Shown in pieces: positions 1-6,651 of a DNA stretch of 7,349 bases. Origin of the DNA: Planctomycetaceae bacterium (GTDB lineage Bacteria; Planctomycetota; Planctomycetia; Pirellulales; Pirellulaceae); NCBI GenBank assembly GCA_003455945.1, contig DMPQ01000071.1, positions 312 to 7,660 on the forward strand, in the 5' to 3' direction. Each line of letters begins with the position of its first letter. Within the stretch, counting starts at the first letter, position 1. The notes beneath the pieces were generated by a model that saw only the letters and a list, made by a program, of their open reading frames with translations, was not told the DNA's origin and did no database searches. Position numbers and translations under genes: made by a program.

Positions 1-545
1 ATGACGCCGAAGAGCGAGACGCGATCGCGCGGGTATCTCAGGCAGGTTCCGACGACGACCGCCGAAACGGCGGCCGAGGCGCCGCGGACGATGCCCGGCG
101 AGCCGGCGAGCAGCGAGATCGCGGACCAGGCGAGTCCCCCCGCGACGATGCCGAGCAGATAGAACAGCAACATCCCCCGGCGCCCCACCGCCTCTTCCAA
201 CCGCCGTCCCATCATGAACAGCAGGTACATGTTGAAGAGGATGTGCCAGAGGCCGGAGCGCTCCTCGAGATGGGCGTGAAGGAACCCGTAGGTCAGCAGT
301 CGGTACGCTTCCCACGGGCGATAGATCCAGTCCGCCTCGAGCGCCCCGTACTCGGTCAGCAGATGCTGCTTCGGCACTCCGGGACCGACCGACGAGACGA
401 GGACCGAGTCGATCACCCAGATGACGACGGTCGCGATGATCAGACGGACGGTAACCGAGAGACCGCCGGAGCCGCCGAAACCGCCGAATGATCCGCGCGG
501 CGCATCGTCCTCGTCCCGGTAGTAGGTCCGATCCTGCAGGCCCAT
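1..545 (-). CDS. Rhomboid family intramembrane serine protease (N-terminal 181 residues; runs off the window start)
   Basis: Rhomboids cleave transmembrane segments of other membrane proteins inside the inner membrane, using a Ser-His dyad. The visible part starts with a Gly-rich cytoplasmic tail (residues 1-29) and a first helix near 32-50. A YRPWEAYRLLTYGFLHAH stretch (about 75-92) follows. The second-helix motif HILFNMY has H101 and N105, matching the HxxxN oxyanion-side motif of GlpG. The nucleophile region is G155-A-S157-A-A-V, with S157 as the expected catalytic serine. The usual GxSG has Ala at the last position here. The catalytic His helix lies beyond the window edge, so activity cannot be judged. 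The start is ATG at 545: a GGAAAGGAAG Shine-Dalgarno-like stretch lies just upstream and an in-frame stop at 579-581 excludes a longer form. It follows the lipoprotein gene on the same strand after 207 bases. Family assignment is firm; the substrate is unknown. Confidence 0.9.
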   Translation of the reverse strand, partial: MGLQDRTYYRDEDDAPRGSFGGFGGSGGLSVTVRLIIATVVIWVIDSVLVSSVGPGVPKQHLLTEYGALEADWIYRPWEAYRLLTYGFLHAHLEERSGLWHILFNMYLLFMMGRRLEEAVGRRGMLLFYLLGIVAGGLAWSAISLLAGSPGIVRGASAAVSAVVVGTCLRYPRDRVSLFGV

Positions 546-621
546 CGTGTCGACTTCCTTTCCCGCGAAGCGTTCGCGTCACTGTAACGCGCCGCGGAGA
601 ACGGACCAGCGCCCGAGAGAT

Positions 622-666
622 CGAGCGGGCGGAAAGAGAGTTCGCAGCCGACGGTCAGCCCGCTCG
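622..666. repeat. Inverted repeat, 9-bp arms, in the lipoprotein-rhomboid gap
   Basis: CGAGCGGGC (622-630) is exactly complementary to GCCCGCTCG (658-666), with a 27-base loop. It lies 8 bases from a second, tighter hairpin (675-711). The long loop makes it a weaker structure. It may be part of a composite transcription end or the leader of the downstream rhomboid gene, or it may be chance in GC-rich DNA. Confidence 0.35.
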
Positions 667-674
667 GTAGATCA

Positions 675-711
675 TCCGTTCGAGGCGAATGCGAATCGCT
701 CGTCGAACGGA
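675..711 (-). terminator. Hairpin downstream of the lipoprotein gene, terminator-like without a T tract
   Basis: Nine perfectly paired bases (675-683 with 703-711) enclose an inner 4-bp stem (685-688 with 696-699) and a 7-base loop. The hairpin starts 41 bases after the lipoprotein stop on the minus strand. No run of T follows, so it is not a textbook intrinsic terminator. It may end transcription together with other factors or protect an mRNA 3' end. It suggests that the rhomboid gene is a separate transcription unit. Confidence 0.45.
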
Positions 712-752
712 ATCGGCGCATCGGGAATGTCGAGCCGAGAGGCGAACGCCGC

Positions 753-1949
753 TCAGGGGTTTCGCACGGTCCGGCCGCCGGCGATGTCGGTCCGCGGCCC
801 ACGCGAAAAGCCGGGGGCAGGTCCGACACCGGTCATGGTGTTGGTCGCCGGATCGTACTGCTGAGTCGGAAAGGGGAAAAGCGCCGGATCGGGGACGGCT
901 CCGACAGGCTGATTCGCCATGCCGACCGTGCCGACCGGCGATCCGCCGGCGATGTAGCCGTTGGGTCCCGAGCCCGCCGTCCGAAGGTTCGCATTGGTCG
1001 AGCGGTCGGCAATCGCCGGACGACTCATGCCGGGCGTCATCGCTCCGGGCTGCATGGTGCCGGGCATCATCGCTCCGGGCGGCAGCATCGCGCCGGACGG
1101 GTTCGCGCCGTTCGGTTGCGGCGCGGGGAGCGATTCGGGCAGGGTGGTCGAACGTCGCCCCGGCACGGCTGTGCGCGGTGCCTGAGGCTGCTGCATCTGT
1201 CGGCCCATCTCGTACGGCACGTCGATCGTCGCCGTGCGCGACGGCGCCGTGACCGCTCCGGAGTTCGGTCCGATCGGGAACGACTCGCCGGTCATCATCG
1301 AACGGTCGAGCGTCTGACGGATCTGCGAGACGGTACCGATCAGTTGTTCCTGTTCGGGGGCTCGCCCCGGCAGGACGTTCAGCGTCTGTTCGCCGCGAAT
1401 GGTGCGACCGTCGGTCGTCTTCAGGATGGGCAACAGCGAGATCGCCTTGCGCTCGCCGCCGACGCCGTCCCACGGGATCCAGAAGTTGTACGAGATGCCG
1501 AGATCCGACATGCCGCAATGCGACTGGAGCTGATCGGCCGGGTAAACGAACTTCTTCTGCGGCACCTTCGACTGGGCCCCTTCGGTCGAGTCGTCGAAGC
1601 CGTAGACGGTCAGTTCCCCATCGACACGGACCGCCTCACCCTTGACGTCGTAGAAGAAGAACCGGCCGCCGAAACCGCGAGTCGGCTGGGCTCCCGGCGC
1701 GGTGTAGACCGAGTCGGTCCAGATCACCGCCAGCGTCTCGGGCCTGCCGAACTCGATCTTCTCCTTCTTTCCTTCGGCCGCCGCCTCACGGTCCTTGGCC
1801 GCCTGCTTCTCGGCGCTCAGCGGCGAGAACGGATTGGCCATGTGGATCGGCGAGCGGGTCTCGAGCGGTCGGCAACCGGCGACCAGCGCCAGCAGCGCGA
1901 CGACCTTCAGACGGCGACGAACGATCGAGGAGATGAGCGGCATTCGCAT
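753..1949 (-). CDS. Hypothetical outer-envelope lipoprotein, Pro/Met/Gly-rich C-terminus, encoded after the secretin
   Basis: I do not recognise a named family. The N-terminus (RRRLKVVALLALVAGC) is a lipoprotein signal peptide with lipobox LVAGC, so C26 should be lipidated. The following residue is Arg, not Asp, consistent with outer-membrane sorting under the E. coli rule. Residues 43-65 are a charged Ala/Lys/Glu stretch. Residues about 66-195 look like a folded, beta-rich domain (FFFYDVKGEAVRVDGELTVY; SYNFWIPWDGVGGERKAIS). Residues about 200-398 are low-complexity, rich in Pro, Met, Gly and Gln, with a PGAM/PGTM repeat near 286-308. The only cysteine of the mature chain besides C26 is C145. 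The start at 1949 has GGAAG 8 bases upstream; the ATG at 1943 is an alternative two residues shorter. It lies 116 bases after the secretin on the same strand. A role as secretin partner or pilotin-like protein is inference from location and the lipobox. Confidence 0.82.
   Translation of the reverse strand: MRMPLISSIVRRRLKVVALLALVAGCRPLETRSPIHMANPFSPLSAEKQAAKDREAAAEGKKEKIEFGRPETLAVIWTDSVYTAPGAQPTRGFGGRFFFYDVKGEAVRVDGELTVYGFDDSTEGAQSKVPQKKFVYPADQLQSHCGMSDLGISYNFWIPWDGVGGERKAISLLPILKTTDGRTIRGEQTLNVLPGRAPEQEQLIGTVSQIRQTLDRSMMTGESFPIGPNSGAVTAPSRTATIDVPYEMGRQMQQPQAPRTAVPGRRSTTLPESLPAPQPNGANPSGAMLPPGAMMPGTMQPGAMTPGMSRPAIADRSTNANLRTAGSGPNGYIAGGSPVGTVGMANQPVGAVPDPALFPFPTQQYDPATNTMTGVGPAPGFSRGPRTDIAGGRTVRNP
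1028..1080. repeat. Direct repeat, 23 bp with 30-bp period, inside the lipoprotein gene
   Basis: The copies at 1028-1050 and 1058-1080 differ at one base (G versus A at the ninth position). They encode the PGAM...PGTM...PGAM...PGM region of the lipoprotein tail, so the period corresponds to 10 residues. This is a short in-frame tandem duplication in a low-complexity segment, which could vary in copy number between strains. Confidence 0.7.
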
Positions 1950-2007
1950 GATCGCGGCTTCCGTTTCGCGGCGAGAGGTTCGATCGGTTCGGCGTGCGCG
2001 GGGAGCG

Positions 2008-2051
2008 GATCACCTTCCGCTCGACTCGGGTCAGGTCGAGCGGAAGGGATC
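2008..2051 (-). terminator. Strong intergenic hairpin between secretin and lipoprotein genes
   Basis: Positions 2013-2025 are perfectly complementary to 2035-2047 (13 bp) around a 9-base loop. After one bulged base (2012) the outer GATC at 2008-2011 pairs with GATC at 2048-2051, giving 17 bp in all. It begins 14 bases after the secretin stop codon on the minus strand. No T tract follows in the direction of transcription. It may be a partial terminator, a factor-assisted terminator or an RNase-blocking 3' structure that makes secretin mRNA more abundant or more stable than the lipoprotein part. The structure is certain in the sequence; its function is inferred. Confidence 0.65.
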
Positions 2052-2065
2052 GCAGCCCGTTCGTC

Positions 2066-5000
2066 TCAGCGCCACATTCCTCCGGCACCGCCGGTCGCGT
2101 CGCGAACGACACCGTCGGAGCCGTTCGGGGCCGGAGTCGGGAAACCGGTCGGAGCGACTTCGTTCCCGTCGTACGGCGGTCGGTATCCCGGAGCGGGAGT
2201 CGGTCCGTCGCTTCGCGAGGCGACTCGCGGCGGATACTCCGTGCCGATCGGAGCACCGGTGAGCTGTCCGTTTCCGCCGTTCCAGCCGACCGGTCGGACT
2301 CCCTGCGGCGTCATCGTCCAGGGACCGTCGTTGCGAGTCAGCGGCGACTGCAACTGCGGTCCGCCGAAGTCGGCCTGAGCCCGCTCCTGCATGATGCTCT
2401 GATCCCGACGACTGGACGGCGGAGCGAAGCCCTGCGGGGGAAGTCCCGAACCACCGGGGAGCGCGTCCTGCGGGATCGCATCGCCGGGCATCAGGATCCC
2501 CTGCGGCTGCGCCTCGGTCGGCTCGCCCGTCGGCGACAGATCGGGATAGATGACGTCGGGCTGGTTCTCGATCATGAACGCCTGGTCGTCGTAGCCGATC
2601 GATCCGTAGATCGAGGCGACATCCGACAGACACCAGCTCATCCGATCGAAGCCCATCTGGTTGAGCGTCGCGACATCCGCTTCGCTTTCGACGACGTACG
2701 GCGTCAGGATGATCATCAGTTCGGTACGGAGCTGCTGTTCCGAATCGAACCGGAACAGGCGACCGATCGCCGGGATGTCGCTGAGGATCGGCACTCCGCG
2801 CATCTCCTGCGTGTCGCTCGACGTGATGAGTCCGGCGAAGACGACGGTCTGACCGTGTCGAGCCATCACCGAGGTCTGGGTCGTGGTGATGTTGATCGGC
2901 GGGACGCGGATCGGATCGCCGTTCGCCGCGAAGCCGACCGTGGTCCCGTCGGCATCGTTCCCCAGGTTCGACTTGGTGACGTCGACATTCATCACGATCA
3001 TCCCGTCCGGACTCAACCGCGGCTGGACCTGCAGGATGATGCCGACCTGGGCGATGTCGACATTGTTCTGGGCGATGCCGTTGGTGATCGTCGTGCCCGA
3101 GATGAAACGGACTTCCGATCCGACCTGGACGTAACCGGTCAGGTTGTCCAGCGTCATGATGGTCGGACTGCTGAGCACCTGGATCCGACTCCGCTGCTTC
3201 AGGGCTCGCAGCAGCAGGTTGACCGATTCGTTGCCTGCGCTCAGGACCAGCCCGCCGAAGCCGAGGTCGGCATTGGTCCGACCGATGTTCAGGTTCGAGA
3301 GTCCCTGGCCGGCGAGCTGCTCGCGGCCGACGTTCGCGTTGCCGAGTCCGGCCTGATTGAACGGGAAGCCGATCGTGCCGAGCCCGCGATCGAAGAGCAG
3401 CGAATCCTGCACTCCCGCTTCGAAGCCGAACTGCTCGTTGTCACCGAGCGTCACCTCGGCGATCAGAGCTCGGACCATGATCATCGGACGGCGATCGAGT
3501 TCCTGGATGATCCGATCGATCTCGTCGAAGTACTGCGGCGTGACGCTGATGATCAGGCTGTTGCCTTCCGGCTCGTCGACCACGATCACTTCGCGATCGA
3601 ACGGCACGCCGACCGCATCCTGGCCGTCGCCGTAGAGCGTGGCGCGAGCGTCGATCCACCCTTGAATCGCCGTCTGGACGCTGGTCGACGTGGTGTTCCG
3701 CAGGCGGAAGACCTTGTTGATCCGCTGATGGAGATCATCCTGATCGAGGCGATAGATCAGATCCTCGACGACCCGCAGGTTCATTTCGGAACCCGAGGCG
3801 ATGATCGAGTTGGTCCGCGGGTCGGCTCCGAACCGCAATCCGACGAGCGTGCTGTCGCCGCCGATGCCGCTCTGCAGCGGCAGGTTCGAGAGTCCACCCT
3901 GCTGGCCGCCCCCTCCTCCCTGCTGCTGCGTGCTGAACAGATCGGTCAGCAGCTGCAGGAGAACTCCCGAGTCGTTGTTGGTGACCGGGAAGACCTTGAT
4001 CTTCGTCTCGACCTCGGGGAGCTGATCGAGCGAATCGATCAGCGCCTGGATCAGCGACATGTTCTCTTCGGGGCCCGTGACGACCAGCGAGTTGCTGTTG
4101 ATGTCCGCGGTGACGCGGACGTCGTACATGATTCCCCCTTCGATCGTCTTGCCGTCGGCATCGATCATCCGAAGCGCGAGCATGGCGCTGCGCAGTCGAG
4201 CCAGCTGCTGCTGACCGACGCCGCCGAGCAGGTTGTTCTGCCCCTGCAGTCCGGTTCCTCCCGGATTCGCTCCGATGCCGGCTCCCTGCAGCTGACCGTT
4301 GAGCGCGTCCTGCAGGACCGGCTGGAGCTGTTCCGCGAGGGCGTTCTTCAGCCGGAAGACCTTGACCGCGTTGCTCGCCTGGGAGCTGACGGTATCGAGC
4401 TCCTGAATCAGCCGACCGATCTCTTCGAGGTCGCGCGGGCTCGCGGTGATGACCAGCGAGTTCGAGCGATAGTCCGACACGACTCGGACCCTCGTCCCGA
4501 GGCCCGGCCGCTCTCCCTGCGTGATCCCTCCGGCGCCGAAGCCGGTCGACGAGATGCCGAGATAGAACTCGTTGATCCGCGCCTTCATGTCTTCCGACGA
4601 CATGTACTTCAGACGGAAGACGCGAAACTCCGATTCGGCCGGCGCGTCGATGTCCAGCTGCTTGATCAGCTCCATCGCGAAGGCGACCGCCTCTTCCGAA
4701 CCGACCACGAGGACCGCGTTCGGCTTGACCAGCGGCGTGACGGTGATCGTTCCCTGGCGAGTCGCATAGACGGTGTCGTACAGGTTCTGGACGATCGTCG
4801 CGACCGCCTGGCTGTCGACGCTCTTGAGCTCGACCATCTCGACCTTCGGGATGGTCGTGTTCGCGACCTGCTCGATCTCCTGGATCAGCTTCTTGACGCG
4901 AGCGACGTCGTTCGGATCGCCGGTGACGACGACGATGCCGAGCTCCTCGATGAACTCCAGCCGAACCGGACCGATCGGCCCCTGTTCGTCCGACAAGCCC

Positions 5001-6178
5001 GAGATGACTCCGTTCTCGTCCGCGAGCGGCGTCTGAGGGCCCTGAGAATCCTGCGGCGCGGCAGCCGGAGCGGCCGGAGCGGCTCCCCCTTGGTCCTGCA
5101 GCATCAGCGAGACGTTGCGCGTGCGCGGCGTCGGATTCGTCGCCGCTCGGTTCGCGGCCGCTCCGATCGGAGTCGCCGAGCCGGAGAGGCGAAGGAACGA
5201 GAGCGCCTGGCGCAGGTCGGGATCGGCCGGACGACTGACGGTGATCCACGACGTCGTCTCGGTCGCCTGACCGGCCGGAACGTCGATCCGTTCGATCGCC
5301 CGCATCCAGGCGTTGACCAGCGAAGCGGCTCCGTCGAGCGAGACCTGATTCGTGGCGCGGTCGATGAGCAACGCGACCGGCGCGACCTGCTCGGATCCGG
5401 TATGCGGCAGGCTGACGCGAACCCGCTGGCCGTTCATCAGCGACTGGACGCTCAGCCGGTTCCCCCACGTCGCCACCAGCACCGACTCGAACTGACGCCA
5501 GTCGATGTTGCGGAGAGCGAGCGATTGGCTGATCGGCGAGGTGTCGAGAGCGGCGCGGGTCGAGCCGGCCTTGGCGATCCCGCGACTCGCCATGATCTCG
5601 CCGACCTCGGCCTGGATCGTCTGCGGCGCGACGATGATCATCTCGTTCCGAGCCGCGTCGACGGCGATCGACAGTCCGGCATCGGGGCGGTAGAGCGATT
5701 CGAGATAGGCGGCGACCTGCCCCTGGTTCTCCTTGGCGACGGCGTAGACCGAAGTGGTTCGCGGGTCGGCCAGGCGGAACTGCGGATTCGGCGCGAGATC
5801 GGTCGTCGAGCCGACGGTACGAGCGGCGAGCGGCGAGCCGGCGGCGGGAGTCGTGACCGTCGCGCCTGAGGCCGGCCGATCGATCTCGGCGAGCAGATTC
5901 GCGGCGATGCGGCGGGCGTCGTCCGAACCGGCGATCAGCAGCTGGCCGTTCGCCGGATCCGCGACCAACTGCACGGTGGAGCCGAGCGCCTGAGCCAGCC
6001 GCTGGCGAGCCGACTCGACGTCGACATGCACGACTCGCAGCGATTCGAATCGATCGGCGGCGGTCTGAGCCGACACGGGAGCGCAGCAGAGCCACGCACC
6101 GGCAGCCGACATCACGACGATCGCGAGCGCGCGGCGACCACCTCGATAGGCAGCCCACAGGGGGATGGAGAATCGCAT
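2066..6178 (-). CDS. Giant secretin, type II secretion GspD / PilQ superfamily, planctomycete type
   Basis: Secretins form multimeric gated channels in the outer membrane for protein secretion or pili. This one has 1370 residues, about twice a typical GspD or PilQ. A signal peptide ends at PVSA37-Q38. About eight N-domain-like repeats follow, near 40-102, 144-200, 219-299, 405-511, 518-596, 605-720, 727-812 and 821-896. Most carry a recurring strand such as NSLVVTGPEE, NSLVITASPRD, NAVLVVGSEE or NSIIASGSEMN. The secretin core spans about 897-1163, with VPILSDIPAIGRLF (1129-1142) as the family signature and TELMIILTPYVV (1152-1163) at the end. A C-terminal extension of about 200 residues contains RMSWC (1179-1183) and then a Pro/Gly/Gln-rich tail. 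ATG 6178 is chosen for AAGGA 11 bases upstream; ATG 6190 would add four residues. Open frame continues to 6598, but that part looks non-coding. The lipoprotein gene follows. No partner T2SS genes are in view, so T2SS versus pilus use is open. Confidence 0.95.
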   Translation of the reverse strand: MRFSIPLWAAYRGGRRALAIVVMSAAGAWLCCAPVSAQTAADRFESLRVVHVDVESARQRLAQALGSTVQLVADPANGQLLIAGSDDARRIAANLLAEIDRPASGATVTTPAAGSPLAARTVGSTTDLAPNPQFRLADPRTTSVYAVAKENQGQVAAYLESLYRPDAGLSIAVDAARNEMIIVAPQTIQAEVGEIMASRGIAKAGSTRAALDTSPISQSLALRNIDWRQFESVLVATWGNRLSVQSLMNGQRVRVSLPHTGSEQVAPVALLIDRATNQVSLDGAASLVNAWMRAIERIDVPAGQATETTSWITVSRPADPDLRQALSFLRLSGSATPIGAAANRAATNPTPRTRNVSLMLQDQGGAAPAAPAAAPQDSQGPQTPLADENGVISGLSDEQGPIGPVRLEFIEELGIVVVTGDPNDVARVKKLIQEIEQVANTTIPKVEMVELKSVDSQAVATIVQNLYDTVYATRQGTITVTPLVKPNAVLVVGSEEAVAFAMELIKQLDIDAPAESEFRVFRLKYMSSEDMKARINEFYLGISSTGFGAGGITQGERPGLGTRVRVVSDYRSNSLVITASPRDLEEIGRLIQELDTVSSQASNAVKVFRLKNALAEQLQPVLQDALNGQLQGAGIGANPGGTGLQGQNNLLGGVGQQQLARLRSAMLALRMIDADGKTIEGGIMYDVRVTADINSNSLVVTGPEENMSLIQALIDSLDQLPEVETKIKVFPVTNNDSGVLLQLLTDLFSTQQQGGGGGQQGGLSNLPLQSGIGGDSTLVGLRFGADPRTNSIIASGSEMNLRVVEDLIYRLDQDDLHQRINKVFRLRNTTSTSVQTAIQGWIDARATLYGDGQDAVGVPFDREVIVVDEPEGNSLIISVTPQYFDEIDRIIQELDRRPMIMVRALIAEVTLGDNEQFGFEAGVQDSLLFDRGLGTIGFPFNQAGLGNANVGREQLAGQGLSNLNIGRTNADLGFGGLVLSAGNESVNLLLRALKQRSRIQVLSSPTIMTLDNLTGYVQVGSEVRFISGTTITNGIAQNNVDIAQVGIILQVQPRLSPDGMIVMNVDVTKSNLGNDADGTTVGFAANGDPIRVPPINITTTQTSVMARHGQTVVFAGLITSSDTQEMRGVPILSDIPAIGRLFRFDSEQQLRTELMIILTPYVVESEADVATLNQMGFDRMSWCLSDVASIYGSIGYDDQAFMIENQPDVIYPDLSPTGEPTEAQPQGILMPGDAIPQDALPGGSGLPPQGFAPPSSRRDQSIMQERAQADFGGPQLQSPLTRNDGPWTMTPQGVRPVGWNGGNGQLTGAPIGTEYPPRVASRSDGPTPAPGYRPPYDGNEVAPTGFPTPAPNGSDGVVRDATGGAGGMWR

Positions 6179-6275
6179 GGGTCGAAGCATCCTTGCTCGA
6201 GTGCAGCTCACGTCGCGAAGGCACCGGTCTCGAGAGCCCTCCGCTCCCGCCCTCACCTCACGCGATCGCCGTCCG

Positions 6276-6313
6276 GTCGTCGCTCGAATCCGGGGTCCGG
6301 TTCGAGCGATGAC
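6276..6313. repeat. Nested inverted repeat upstream of the secretin gene
   Basis: Arms 6276-6288 and 6301-6313 pair at 12 of 13 positions (9 consecutive next to the loop; G6279/T6310 is the exception). Inside them CCGG (6290-6293) pairs with CCGG (6297-6300) around a GGT loop, leaving only one unpaired T. The centre lies about 115 bases upstream of the secretin start, so it could be a dyad operator or a stem in a secretin leader RNA. No T tract is seen on either side, so an intrinsic terminator is unlikely. Confidence 0.6.
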
Positions 6314-6378
6314 GGTACGGCGCAGCCCGTCCGCGAATTCGGCACGCTGGGAGTTATCGGAGCCATCGCGCAAACCGC

Positions 6379-6384
6379 TACAAT
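6379..6384 (+). promoter_or_regulatory. Possible -10 box (TACAAT) for the plus-strand gene
   Basis: TACAAT matches TATAAT at 5 of 6 positions and lies in a relatively AT-rich patch of an otherwise GC-rich intergenic region. No good -35 box is found 16-18 bases upstream, and the implied leader to the ATG at 6652 is long (about 260 bases). The same bases read TTGTAG on the minus strand, 19 bases before a GATAAC box (6358-6353), a weak candidate secretin promoter. Confidence 0.25.
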
Positions 6385-6550
6385 CGTTTCGACGCGGGGA
6401 GCCGTTATCACCCGATCCGGCGCCCCCTCGGCCGAACGACCAGGCAATCTGGCGAGAGTTTGCGGCCGTCCTTGCCGAGGCGACTTGCTCACCCTGCCGC
6501 GCCGCCGCACGCGGGAGTTCGATCAGCGGGTCGCGGCGAGAGGGGGGATA

Positions 6551-6566
6551 GCGGCGGGGACGCCGC
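6551..6566. repeat. Short GC hairpin with GGGA loop upstream of the small membrane protein gene
   Basis: GCGGCG (6551-6556) pairs perfectly with CGCCGC (6561-6566) around GGGA, which fits the stable GNRA tetraloop class on the plus strand. It lies 85 bases before the ATG at 6652. It may shape the 5' leader of that gene, though six GC pairs can arise by chance in DNA of this composition. Confidence 0.35.
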
Positions 6567-6651
6567 GTCGGCAGGGGCTTTCGGCACCTCGTCGCCACGC
6601 CGTACGATGCGACGGCCTTTCCCCCCTCGGAACCTGCAACGGCGAGCGACG

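Larger units (their letters stand above)
6179..6651. promoter_or_regulatory. Divergent intergenic region between the secretin and the small membrane protein gene
   Basis: These roughly 470 bases hold no convincing gene: the open frames that cross them on both strands encode Arg/Pro/Ser-rich sequence without domain character. The region should contain the promoters of both divergent genes. Visible elements are a nested hairpin at 6276-6313, a TACAAT box at 6379-6384, two GATAAC boxes on the minus strand (6353-6358 and 6404-6409) and a GNRA-loop hairpin at 6551-6566. The AAGGA before the secretin start lies at about 6190-6194. Confidence 0.6.

Noticed and set aside
581..590. TTACAGT on the minus strand as a rhomboid promoter -10 box
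   Set aside because: Only a partial match and no acceptable -35 box at 16-18 bases; not better than chance.
1116..2378. 420-residue open frame on the plus strand antisense to the lipoprotein gene
   Set aside because: Its composition is Arg/Asp-rich and it crosses the strong intergenic hairpin and the ends of two well-supported genes. It has no recognisable domain.
1994..5869. 1291-residue open frame on the plus strand, antisense to the secretin
   Set aside because: The product is rich in Arg, Asp, His and Leu with no domain, signal peptide or repeat logic. It lies opposite a clear secretin gene; GC-rich codon use in the real gene removes stops from this frame.
3735..6224. 829-residue open frame on the minus strand in another frame of the secretin gene
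   Set aside because: It gives Arg/Ser/Gly-rich low-complexity sequence typical of an out-of-frame reading of GC-rich coding DNA, while the overlapping frame has the secretin motifs.
6179..6598. N-terminal extension of the secretin frame up to ATG 6598
   Set aside because: The extra 140 residues are Arg/Ser/Gly-rich and would bury the signal peptide that starts at residue 1 of the 6178 form. AAGGA sits just before the chosen start.
6460..6651. Longer start for the small membrane protein at ATG 6460
   Set aside because: The added 64 residues are Arg/Ala/Pro-rich without character, contain the GC hairpin at 6551-6566 and have no ribosome binding site in support.
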